64,000 nt of DNA from Mycteria americana (Eukaryota > Chordata > Aves > Ciconiiformes > Ciconiidae), in assembly GCF_035582795.1 (NCBI RefSeq), contig NC_134370.1, positions 34,211,501-34,275,500 of the forward strand, written 5' to 3'. Below are positions 1-12,514 of this stretch, one piece after another. The notes under the pieces were generated by a model, which saw only the letters and a list, made by a program, of their open reading frames with translations, was not told the origin of the DNA and did not search any database. How positions within the stretch are numbered: the first letter of the stretch is position 1; every line of letters begins with the position of its first letter. Both the position numbers and the translations under genes were made by a program.

Positions 1-1896
1 CATTCAAAATAAACAGAGCTCAACAGTATATGTATTCATTTACATATTTTTTAAATATATGCATCTTCTCCGAGTATGTAGTATACAAGAATCACTATAA
101 ACTTCAGTTTCCTTTTTCTTCTATTGTAATTATATTGTAATGCCCAGTAACACTGTTACAGATGTTTAGTTTTACTACTCTCTTTCAAAGCTATTTCACT
201 ATTATGTTTGATAGTCATTAATAAACTGAGGTCATATAACGTCAAGAATGTACTAAATAAATCAGCTATGGTAATAATACCTGCTTCACCAACAAGATAT
301 TTTGAACTGAATTATTTTAGTACGCAAGAAAGTGAAGTATATCTTACGACTGTAACCTACATACTTTACTACTCAATTGCAATACTCCATCTGCATTTTA
401 ATCAGGATGCAATATTAGCGTGCCATTTGTTATTGAGAATTCACCTTTTTAACAGAACCTAGGAGATTTTGAGCAAAGACATCCATGATTTTACTCTTAA
501 GGAATATAATTAATCTTGAAAAACAGAATTTCACAAAAATAAAACCATGAAAGAAAAAGATTAGTACAAATATCTCTTGACATGGAAGACATTTAAGTAT
601 TCACTACCACAGTCAGTTAAGTCTTCAACTCTAATCTCAGAATTCATTAATGGATCTTCTGTACAGAATACTAGAAATTAGTAGGGGCAGAGACTTTAGG
701 TTTTTATTGTATTTTCTCTCACATTCTAAGGTCAGAAAAGATAAGTCTAGGTTTCTGGGAATTATAGTAGAATATCAATTTGCTGCAGCCTGACTTTATC
801 TCAGTTGATAAAAATTTAATGGCATATTGTTATTTTTAATTAAGCAGAAGGTTTGTGAAAACACACAGATGCCAAAATTTTGAAATGTTTACTCATTTAA
901 CAGAAACAGTCATTTTCAACTTTAAAAACCTCACTCAGAGAGTCGGTAAAAACCAGGCATCATCCACTGCATTATCAAGTAACTCTTGAAACTGATCTAA
1001 CTGTGAATTCAGCATTGCTCTACACTGATGCATGCAAGCAGGATGATACACGCTAAACTCCTAAAAAAAGGCTTTATAATTACCCTGATTAGATGTGTCT
1101 ATAATAATTTCTCCAATTTTTTCTTGTTCTGTTTGATGCATATTAAAACCTCAGTTTACGTACATGTTACCTTACTGCTCTGGCCTGGTTCCTTCCTCCC
1201 TGCCCAGACTCAGACCTGCAATATGGAACACTGCAATGCCACTTCATCGGAGTGCTCAGAAAGCATCTTTTGAGGCTTTACTTTCCCCAATAAGTTTCAT
1301 TGATTGTATCACGCTAGCAGCTCTAGCTCTTCATAGACTTGCAATGAGAAGCTTTCAAATGCCTGCTGCCCAATAGCTTTATAATAAACCCCGTACAGGG
1401 GGGAAGTGTTTGTCCCGTTCAGTTACTGCTCAAGCTGGCCTGGAAGTCAGCTCACTACCTACCTCAGATTTTAACTGACACATCGCCTCAGAGAGCACAG
1501 TTGTTTTGGCACGCTGCACGCAAGATAGACAAATATTTTGAAGGCGCAGGAGTTCTAACGCTTCCTTTTTAGTCTCTTTTTAAAAGTTCTTGCTAATACC
1601 TCACCTATAGGCTTCAGAATTGATTTGTCTTATTGTGCTCATTAGCACAATGTAACTGACTTTTTGGGGGCAAGGAGTAGAAAGAGGATGCATTTCATTA
1701 CTAGCCTGGTTTTTGTGAACCAGAAACATGGGCAACTGCAGTAGTGTGGGGGCTGATTTGTTTTTAAACACCATAAACCAAACTCTAATTTGGGAAGCCT
1801 GTAACTAAATGAAACATTAAGCCTGTTAGCAATAATCTAGTGCAGTCTAGTTTGGGAAAGAGACATAGAAATGCTTAGGAAACAAATTTCATTGCT

Positions 1897-1915
1897 AAAA
1901 AAAAAAAAAAAAAAA
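1897..1915. repeat. Poly-A tract
   Basis: A run of about 19 A with no recognisable element upstream and no target-site duplication apparent. Confidence 0.85.
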
Positions 1916-4900
1916 GTCACACAGTCTTTGGGAGTGGACATCACATACAGAAAAGCGTCTGGGATAGGAGCATGCTCCAACCCCCCAGATTTTGCAAGGC
2001 ATTGCAATGCCTGTCAACTTTTCCACCTTTGAGAAACTCTTAGCTACTTCTGGAAAAAAATCCAAGAAAAGTCCTCTCTGCTCTCCTTCATATGCCACAG
2101 TTAATTACCAAACCACCATGGGAGCCTGTCAGTGCTCTCCGTGCAGGTCGGTAATGCTACCACAGTTCCTTCTTTAAAGAAAAGCAGTTTTAACCTGCTG
2201 GTCATTTTGAACACCACCTTCATCACTAGACTTCAACTGCACGGCTGCATTTACATCTCCCTCCCCCCTCCTATTTCCTTACGTTATTTCCACGGTCAAA
2301 CATCCCGTCCCACAGAGCTGGGGCAACGTGGTAGCTGTTGTGAGTGCAGTGCCAGACCAGCAGCTTGCAGAGCAAGTCGTCTCAGCAGGCTGACAATCAA
2401 CAGGGATATTGATACTTCCCAGCACACTTGACCTGCTTGGTAGAAAACAGGAGCAAAACGGGAGCATGGCTAAAGTCAGCTCCCAAGAAGCATATACATT
2501 CAAATTTTGCAGTTACGCTTGTAACTTCTTTCAATAGCAATAAAGAGTGAGAGAGGCTATTCCTTTTCCTGCAAAAGTGAAAGACTACACCCTTCTGCAC
2601 AACGTCCTCTTGGAACAGATACCATGGTTCAGCAGATAAGAGAAAATTAGAACTACATTCACAGCTATTTGTTACTATTTAAGTTAAATAACAGAGAGGG
2701 CAGAAGAGAGTCAGTCCCAGATGGTGGCATGTAGGGAAAACCATACTGCTACATTAAAGATGTGCTTTTAATTAACTTCTATCTGAATGATTATAATTAA
2801 AGATTTTACCACAGGTGCTCTTAGAATAATTACGTTCTATTTCCTTGCGCAGTGCACATTCCCAGGAAATGGGAATCGAGACTATTTCTTAACTTAAATA
2901 TTTTCTCAATTATTTTTAAAATGTACTGCTTTTTAATTGTTTTATTATTGAGATTTTCTTTGTGCTTTTTTGGCCCTTTTCAGAGTCCTATAGGCTTTTC
3001 CAAGACCTCAGAAATGTCTTTCAGGTGGCCAGGTGCAATTCCAAGCAGTTAAGAAAATATAGGTTGATTTTATTATGTTTGGATCCAGGAAAACCAGTTC
3101 ATACAGAGAGTTATAAATTTACTTTTGGACTTGGGAATAAATGGCTCATTTTTGTCACTGGTGCTGCACATGTGGTACTAATTTCCTTCAGTTTTGTTCT
3201 GGACATTGGTATCTCTTTTACTGTTGCATTTATACATACATCTTAGCAGATGAGCTTGTTGCACATCAACTGTTGCAATGTGTACTGAATAAAAAAGATT
3301 GAGTAGTTATCCTGATTTTTTTTCCACAAGACTAATTGTGCAGGTCAATGCATCAAGTAGTGATTCCTTGGTTTCCTATTAACCTTTCTGCTGATAATAT
3401 AACAACATATTGTGAACTGGCAATGAGAAAACATAGGCCAAGAGAAACAGGCTGCTGCTTCATCTGCGCTGCAAAGATACATTGGGTCACATTTTTCCCA
3501 TGAGTTTGAAATTCATAGTTTGTAATTTTATTAAAACAGAAAGACAGAGAGGGCTGAAGGTAGGATTTCACAAAGGGAGGAGAAGAATAATGCACAAAGA
3601 AGAATGATTTAAGGCAGAGTCCTGCCCTCTCTTGCATTAGTTCCTGCCAGATCTGCAGCAGCTTTTAGTATGCAAGATTACATTCTGAAATTCTTCTTAA
3701 CTATATCTTCCAGTCTAGGGAAAACAAACAACAATAATCCAAGAATAAACAGGATCATTCATCTTGTCCGTATGTTTATCTCTGAAGATGCTATCTTTAT
3801 ACTGAAATAATATTCAGCCAGAGGCAGTCTTAAACTGAAGAGACCTTTGAAGTAGCACCTCCTGAGACAAAGCAACAGCATCAAATGGCATACATGCTGG
3901 TTTCAGTTTAACAGGCAGAAACTAAGGTCTTAATATAACACTCACAGAGATATCAGTGTTCAGTCCAGCTAAGAAGCCGTTGGGGAGGAGAGCTCCCCAC
4001 TTTCCTCCATCCGTGTCCATCAGGGCAGTACTAGATAGATGGGTGCATGAGGCTGTGGGCGCACCTGCGCGTGACACAGCGTTGGAGATATCGACCTTCC
4101 AGCCACAAGATCTCATTTAATGCACTCATTCAATACAAGCGTGCAAGAAAAATTTTAAAGGGCGTTGTAAAAGCTATGACATCGTAAATCTAAAACCATC
4201 TATTGCATCCATTACAGCCTTCTCCAACAACCCAAAAAAAGGTAGTATACATATGACCATATACGACAATTCAGCTGCTCCTATGGCTACTTTTATAAAA
4301 ATTTGATAGCAACTGACACTAGAAATCCAGTTATTGCTGAGTAAGTCACCTCAATCACCTTATGCTTTTGGTTTTGTCTTTTTATTTTAAGGACATTGAC
4401 AGACAAAGAATTGAGAAAAAATATTTCCATTTCTTCAGTATTTGGAAGTAAATAAAGAAAACAGAATTCTCCATAAGTCCCCATCTGGGTCTCCAACTCC
4501 TCTTTTCTTTCTTTAGACCGCCTCCCCAAAATTGAGTATCTGGCTATAACTAGATAAAAATTAAGCCTTCTTTGAAATAAACTTTGGGATTTCTGTGTGT
4601 CAGCTTTCAAAGACAGGCAGAAACATTCAGTATCTATTTATTTAAACTCCTGGCCAGAATAAGACCTTGTTACTGTTGGCTCTTACCAAGCAAGCCTAGA
4701 GCATAAAGCAGCTTTTGCCAAGAAACACTGAGATTCTTCCTTGTAGAGTAATTCCCAAGCCTCTGACTGTCTTGTTCCCACAGTGCTTCATTAGCTGAAG
4801 AACTGAATAAAATGGATTCTGTTTAAGTAAGAACAGATATTAATAGCGTCCATGCTTATTTCCGTTGCATGCCATGCAAGGACATACAAAATGACCAATT

Positions 4901-7900
4901 TAGTTAACACATGGGTGAAACCCTTCTGCTAAGTGGCCACTAAAGTGAGCAGGGTTAAGACAGAAAATAGAAATTTCACTGGGGATTGATTTTGGAGGCA
5001 CAAGTGGGGGGTAAAGAGATGGAAATCACATTAAAAGTAATTCCTAGGTCTGTATTTCAAGAATTTTAAAAGTTTAGCCCTACAGAGCCTACATTCCACC
5101 CGCATTTTATGAGTGTTATCTTCCATCTTGCTCAGTGTATGCTATAGGAAAGCTGTATTAAGTGCACCAAACTAAAAAAGTGATACAGAACTCAAGAGCA
5201 GATCTGCTGAACAGCCTGTCCCTACCTGTGCACCCCATTCTCAGTGCTTCTCCTTATTTCAGTGGGGGTGTTTGCCTGAGATATGCATGAACCATTTCAG
5301 CAGTAGCCCTGCTTATCCAAAACTCTATGGTCAAGTTTCACGCCACCTTTTCTTTGCTTCTACTGAGAAGCAAGGGAAGGAGAAGAAATCAAAGCTTAGT
5401 CAATTACGAGGTTTAATCTTTCCACTGTCCACTAAGCAACCTGGCTCAAATCTCTCTCCCTGACTTCTGCCAGCAGCTTGCATGGTTTATCTTCCCTGCT
5501 CCCAGAAACAGCGAGGCTTCCATCTTAAACGTGCCAGAGTAGCATTACATCTGGTCCGACAAACACGAGGGAGAGCACAAAGGCTGTACAGTAGAAGCAT
5601 CCCTACTTTTTGCCCACCTCTGGGTAGTGTACAAGAGCTGGTTGTGAGTCAGTTTTCTCCCTGGGGGAGGGAGAAGGATGGGGAAGGGAAGGAAGGATGA
5701 ACAACAGGTACCCGAAGACAGGTTTTGGCAAGGTATGACAAGCAAAGTACAACGGTAAGTGCCTCTCTGCAACAAAGTGCTGCATTCCCTAACGAGAACT
5801 GCTTGAGCTAATGTGGCCCCAGAGATACCCTAAACATCCAGCCACCTAGACTCTAAAGATGCCATGTGCCTGTAGGAACAGCCTCCCATGAACATACCAT
5901 TAACTATAGGAACAGCCTAAAAATACTGTAAACTACAGAAATCATAAGAAATTATGGCTTGTGAAAAAAAGCTTTTGCAATACATTCTACAGTAGCATAA
6001 AACAACCTGCTATTGGCACTTCTCAGACTTTTAATGAGTCTTTTCTCTTTACTAAGATTGCTAGCAACTGTATGTGACTGGTGTCAAGCCCTCCACATGC
6101 TCACACATTGGGCTGTCCAGTCGATAGGCAAGGTCTGTGTTCTGAACGCCTACGGAGGCATTGCAAGCAGTGCTTTCTGTAAATGAAGTGCTGTCACTGC
6201 CTGGAAAACAGCTCATGCAGACAGACAGCTTGGAGACATGGCAACTCTCTGGCTTCGCAAGGATGACAAGGAGCCAACAAACAATACTTATTTTATATTC
6301 AAATCAAAATGAATCCCATCCCAAAGTAAGTGTTTTTAGAATGTTTGAGGAAGGTCTCCAGCACACACAGATTTTTAGAATATATGTTGACATTCTGTAG
6401 GGCAATCCAGGAAATGTAACTTGAGCCAGAGCTGGCAGGGAAATCCAGCTCTCTTTAGCATGCAAGCTTACGGAGCAGCTGAAAAGGAAAGCTGAGGTGG
6501 GGAAGAGATTTAAATTCTGAGACAGGAAGCGCACTGCGTTGTGGCAAGAAGTGTAAAATAGGTAGCTAATGAAAAAGAATACGAGGAAAAAAAGAAAGTG
6601 AAAATGAGTGCTGCAAACCTGTCTACACTCTTTCAGATTAATCCTGACAATATTGTCATAATTTCTTCCTTTCCTAATTGATCTTTTTTGTTGAAAAGCT
6701 AAAAAATAACAAAAATTTCCGCACAAATTCACAGAGAGATATTAGCAGTAAGGCTGAGGCCAGAAAAGCTGCCTTGGCTTACTTGACTTAATTACAAAGA
6801 TTTTTATAGGGGACCATCAATACATAATTCAAGCAACGTAGCACATATAGAGAATGACAAAAAAGGAAAAAAATTGTGAACCACATGAAAAACATTAGCA
6901 CAAAGGGTCAGATTTTAAAGGATATTTGAAAAGTTTAAAAGTTGTAATGGGTATATTTAAGCTGTCTTCAGATGTTCAACATCTAAAAGCATGACTTAAT
7001 GTGCATGAACATTTTAAAGTGACATATTGGTGAAATTCTCGCTTTGCCATGTTTCTCAGCATCAGTCTGACTTTGTCCATTCACCAGTTGTGGGGTGTCT
7101 CTAATGCTTGGAATGAGGATAGAAATACATCTTTCGGCCAGCATTAACACAAGTATGGAAACATCCCAGGTCTGAGAGCAACAGTGCACAGAGGGCATCC
7201 GTCCTATTCCCCATCTCTTACCCACTAAGCAGAAGGAAAGCAGAGTTGAGGCAGAGGGCTTAACAGGAGATGGAAGTACATACACTGCTTGTTCTCTTCC
7301 TTGCGTTGCGATACATTTTCTCTCCTTTTTTTTTTGCGCAAGAAGAGAACAGTGGGGATTGCTGTTTTAATTATGAAGTTCTGAACTTACATCCATTGAA
7401 CACAGAGGAAAGTGATATTAACCATTGGTTCCCAATGTTCATCCCCACTGAAAGCAGAACGGCATTGGTAAGAACAGCGTATTTGCACTGACAGCGTCAT
7501 CATGCTGAGAACCAAGTGGGAAAGCAAATCTCTGAGATTTGGTTGTACTAGTTGAATGAGACACATTCTCAGTCCAGTTTTGTTGAGAAATTCCACCATA
7601 ATAAATACTTCCCAGAAAAGCCTTATCGAACCTTGCATACAGCCATACTCAGTTTCTACTTCAATGAACTGATATTTCCCACCTAAAAACAGGCCTGGCT
7701 GAAAAACTGCCTATCTTTGACCCACACCGATCAAGCAAAAATCATGTGGTAAAGAGCACTGAGTCAGAACAAGCTTACCAGAGCTATTGAGATAGCAGGT
7801 ATGCGCTTCTGTGTCTGCCTTCACAGACATGAAGGGGAAGTCTCAAAAACTTCAGCAGAGCTAAGGTAGTTCATGAATAATTTGAGTTCTCTAAGGAAAA

Positions 7901-10299
7901 AAAAGAAATCCCTACAACTAATGACTCTTGCAGCTACTCTGACGGCATCAGAGACTGGAAAACATCAAATATAGTGGCAGCAAACAGAGAGAATCCATCC
8001 CTGCGGTATCACTACATGTTACAAAAGAGTTTAACCAGCTGGTAAAGGAAAATTTGAAAAGGGATATGGAAACATAATATTAAAAAATGCATACATCATA
8101 TTGAACCATTAATTCAACTCATTCTGCAATGTGCTTGTGTCTGCCACTGCTGCGGTTAATAGAGAGCGTATGAAACTCAGAATGCAATTAAGTCTTGGAG
8201 GAAGCACAGTTGGAGGCTCTGGCAGTTTCTATAGCAACCTGAAAGGCTCAAGACTAGTAACGGGAGATTAACTTAAAGGCAAGATAAGTACGTAAATACA
8301 GCTCTCATTTACCATTTTCTCTGCTTCCAAATGGGCAATGTATTTTCAATTTAAACAATACAGGAATGTAGTCAGATGTCCTACTTGTTATTAACTAGGG
8401 GAAAAATAACCTTTTAAAACATCCTGTTAAAAAAATTCTGACAATTTCAGAACTGGGGAATCATCCAAATTTCACTAATTAATTCAATCTAAATGGAAAG
8501 CACCGAACTTGAATGCTGCCAGAAGATTAGAATGAGGCTTCAAGATAGGGAACATGACAGTCATAATAAGAGTTTGCTGATGTCAACGCACTGTACGCTT
8601 ATGAACAAATCCTCTTGACGTATTTTTCTGGATTACGCTTCAGATCAGGTTTTAAGTCTTCAAAACGGCGAGGGCAAGATAAAGAAGAATTTTTGTAAGC
8701 GCTACAGACCTTTCTTCTTTCCTTTTTTTTTTTATACTCTCTTCAGTAAGAAAGACAGTATTGAACAAAACTCATCCAATATTTTTCCTGGCATTTAAGA
8801 GCTTTTATTCAAAGGTTCAGTTGAGGCTGCAGTCACCCTTTTGAACTCCTGTCCACCTTCCATACAAATACAAAAAAAGTACATGAAAGAGATTCCCTGG
8901 CCACATCCCTAGTGCAGCCAGTTGCTCTGAACTTGTTTTACTTCATCATTTAAAAACAATTGGTACATGCATAAGACATTCAGGAACACGTATGTAGCCA
9001 GGAAACAAACACGTAGTGACAACGCTACCACAGGTACTGAAAGCAGTTACATTAGCCAAATAGCTAGTCCAAACTAATTTACCCTATCCATCCTATCGAG
9101 TAACGTAGAGCTAGCACTAGCACCTCAGCACAGCACTGGGCTGTCCTGCACAGTATCAGTTAGCATCAGACTAATGAAAGAAAAATAGCACTACCCCTGC
9201 TTCACCACTAATTGGTGAATTAACCACGTGCACGGTTAATTCATGATGCATCCAAGATTACCATGGAATACCTGCCTCAGACAACACAAACCTTTTGGGC
9301 TGACCCAACCATGCCTTCAAACCTTGTGTGGTTTTACTTGCATGGTGAGCTTTTTTGGTTGGAATTTGTTGGCTTGTTGCCTATTTGAGGAAAAAATGCA
9401 GATACCCCGTGAAAATTTCAAGAAGTCGCTGTTATGTAATTCAAAACGTTTGTCCCACTTCACTGAAGATATTCCAACCTGCCCATGATAATATCTAAGC
9501 ACCACCTAGAGTAATGAGACTGGCATAGCATTATTCACAATGGAACACGTTCTCTGTTTCTGCTGTGGTGGGAGGTTGCCTCTTGCATGTGCAGAGCACA
9601 AGAAAACAATAAGCTGATATTTTTTGTCAAGAGCATACTACATTCTCTGCCATAAGCAAAATATTTCGTATTGTAAAAAGCCTTGAAAGTACTCTGGTTC
9701 AGGAATAGTACTCTCTTCTCCACAAGATCATTTCAGAGTCGAAAGTGGTTTTACCCAGGGAGCTCCACCACATCAGCTACACAAATGAGAGTAGAAGTGA
9801 TACAGGAATAACCTTTCTAGCAGCACAGCTGGGCACTGATCCACTGAGGGCTTCTAACATTTGGACTAAGGCCTTCAATCTCCACCCAAAGCAACTGACA
9901 GCCAATGAAGAGCATGAAATACAGTAGGATTTTCTCCAACATTTTCCCTTCCTCGGAAAAAAATCTCTGCAACAAGAGCTGCAGAACCAGGCTGAGATGC
10001 ATTGAGGTAGGGAAGAAACCTTGCCATCCCTCTCTACGAGGAGCAATTTACATCACCTGCATCAGTACAATACCTAATTTACCAGTAGGTGATTTCTCCT
10101 TGCTTTAGCATCATATTAGACAAAGAGCCAATAGTTTAACAGGTGTGAAGTGGATCGGAGTAGTGAAAATTTTCTCCTCTTGGTTTTAATTTAACAAGGA
10201 ACAAGAAATAAAAATAAAGAATCTCTCTAATGCCAAGTGTTTGTTCTACTTTGTAACAGCAACAGTTTCAAAGAAGTATATAACACTTTTTCACTTTCA

Positions 10300-10460
10300 A
10301 GGAAAAAAAAGTTGGTAGAGAGGGAAAAAAAGGGGAGGAAAGGGGGGGAAAGAAGGGGGGAAGGAGAGGGAGGGGGGGAAAGAAGGGGGGAAGGAGAGGG
10401 AAGGGGGGAAGGAGAGGGAAGTGGGGGAAGAAGGGGGGGGGGGGGGGGGAGGGGAAAGGA
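10300..10460. repeat. Purine-only GGGGGAAA/GGAGAGGG tract
   Basis: The plus strand is almost pure purine here, with repeated units of the type AAAGAAGGGGGGAAGGAGAG and ending in an 18-base G run. Open frames across it translate to low-complexity Gly/Glu/Arg or Pro/Ser and are not genes. Confidence 0.95.
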
Positions 10461-11252
10461 TATGCCTAAAGACCTTGTAGCATTTTCCAGAATTAATATT
10501 TTGTTCTGAGTGGAAGAGCTGCAACAGGGTGAGATGAGGACACCACTCTCAACTTCTTCATTGAAGTGAATTGTAAGTTGATACCAAAGAATTAATTTAT
10601 TCTCCTGTTTTCCACTACTGATTTTTTTCTCCTTTTCAACTAATTGAAAAGCCACAAGTGAAGACCATACAGGGACAGTAGCAGCCCTTCAACTCTGGTT
10701 AATTTTGATTAAAAAAAGAAACCCCATGCTATATAAAATTTTCAAAAAAGGGAACATTACGTATTGTAGAATCTATTAAGTGGAAAGAAGTTGAAGAGTT
10801 CCATCATTGCCCTCAGTAGTCTTAGGAGCTGTACTGCCCTTTAATTGAAGTTACCATATCCCACTTTAAAGAGTTTCTTTTCCTTTTCTAGAGTGGCTGT
10901 GGCAGTGCCAAGCTTCTCAAGAGAAACAGCTTAATAAGAATGTAAAAAATGCTGCCGCCCTCTTCTGCACATAAAGGTTTTTATATTTTTTTATTTGATT
11001 TTGACTTGATATGAACTTCTCTAAAGAAATAAAGTAGGCTTCACTGGAGGAAAATGCAGCAACCACATTTAGAAATATGTATCTCAGGTATTAGCAAAGG
11101 GGTTAAATACAGAAATCAGAGCAAAGCTTCGCAAAGTTGTTTGGTTTTTTTTTTTTAAATCGTGGTTTAGGAGGTCCCTAAGCACACCTTTGAGAAACAG
11201 CATATCTGTGAATTTTAAGCATACAAATGAATTAATCTCCTCCCTGTTTTGC

Positions 11253-11385
11253 TTTAGAAACTTTAGAAACAAACAGACTTCATATAGAATGACAATTAGG
11301 TGGATCTGGATTTGCTGTAGACATTAGAAACAAATAGACTTTATAAGGAATGAGATTTACATGGATCTGGATTTAGATTTCATCT
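11253..11385. repeat. Diverged tandem duplication, period about 71
   Basis: Both copies begin TTAGAAACAAAYAGACTT and carry TGGATCTGGATTT further on (copies start at 11253 and 11324). Several substitutions and small indels show that the duplication is not recent. Confidence 0.75.
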
Positions 11386-12489
11386 ACTTATGGTCTCTCT
11401 GATCAGAAAGCGCAGTGACTTTGTTACCATGTGAATACAGGGGATAGGGAACGCTGGAAAAGAAGTCAACACTGTTTGCTCCTGCTCATAACTAGCTCAT
11501 GCTCCAGGCAGATCCAGAAGGAGATTTTGTTTTAGTTGACAAGTTTGCCTGCAACTGGAAAGTTGCTAGAAGCATCTTTATTCTACAACTTGCAAGAAGA
11601 AAAGACTATATACTTTGTAACACACAAATTACCAAGGGCAGGTGACAAGAAAGGCATGCACAGCTCCTTGATTATCTAGAATACAGCAGGTTGCTGGGTC
11701 TGTCAACAGCAGTTTTCACAAGTTGCTTAAGCTTCTTACATGAACGGTGCTTAGTGGTTGCAAAGGGTAATTAAACAGATACAGCTCTTCCGTACTGTTC
11801 TACAGCTCATTTAATTTTAATTTTGAACACGGCTTATCTTCCTCTTCTCCCACCTCCCACCCCAACCACATTTTGGTTGAGCATGGAAAGCATTATGGAA
11901 TATAAATGGTTAGCAAAATAGCTAGGAATTTGGTTAGACTAAACATTGAGGACATGAAAGCAAGAGTTAGAAGTAAAGCAAAGCAGCAGATCAGATATTT
12001 AATCAAGGAAATATTCCCTTCATACATCATTCCTTGCAATTAAGCAGTAGATTGCTTGCTATACTTTCCTAGTGAAAATATGCAAAAGACAAACAGATTT
12101 TTAGAAGTACTGGATGGTTTTGAATTACAGTGTGCTGCACACATCCAAAGTTAACTCACTGTTTATTATTGCTTCATGGTCCTCTTGTATTGACTGATGA
12201 AAAAGATTATGGAGCTCAAAGCTTTCCATGTAGTTCCCAGAGAGTTTGAAAATAAAATTAGGAAATAAAGAACTAAAATAATATCAGATAAAGAGTTCTA
12301 AATCATAATTTCTTCACTTGATCTCCACCACAACTCTATGAAAATACTAAAGCCATCACGTAGACGCTGGTAGACCAAGACTGGTTCCTTTGCTCTTTTT
12401 TTCTACTTTTTTTTTTTTAAAGTAATATTTTTTTTCTTCCAATGTAGTCCCATTCAGCTTAATGTTTTCGGTTTTGTTTTTTGGGTTTT

Positions 12490-12514
12490 TTTTTTTTTGG
12501 GGGGGGGGGGGGGA
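12490..12514. repeat. T run followed by G run
   Basis: About 12 T are followed directly by about 15 G. This simple sequence is prone to length error in sequencing. Confidence 0.9.

Noticed and set aside
3943-4057. Candidate exon ending at TCT|GTGAGTGTT on the minus strand
   Set aside because: The peptide (including SSTALMDTDGGKW) only vaguely recalls the sequence expected after the GAP region, and the acceptor is weak.
4293-4610. 105-codon minus-strand frame with a donor-like GAG|GTGACTT near its end
   Set aside because: No similarity to FAM13C or another family, and no good acceptor. Its length is within the chance range of this window.
6304-6732. 142-codon minus-strand frame
   Set aside because: No recognisable family, Phe/Ser/Leu-rich as expected from AT-rich non-coding DNA, and no consistent splice sites.
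7779-7818. 13-codon candidate exon with donor G|GTAAGC
   Set aside because: Phase could fit, but the peptide is unrecognised and the acceptor ends in GAAG with a modest pyrimidine tract.
10227-10655. 142-codon minus frame and matching plus frames
   Set aside because: They translate the purine/pyrimidine simple repeat into Pro/Ser or Gly/Glu/Arg runs.
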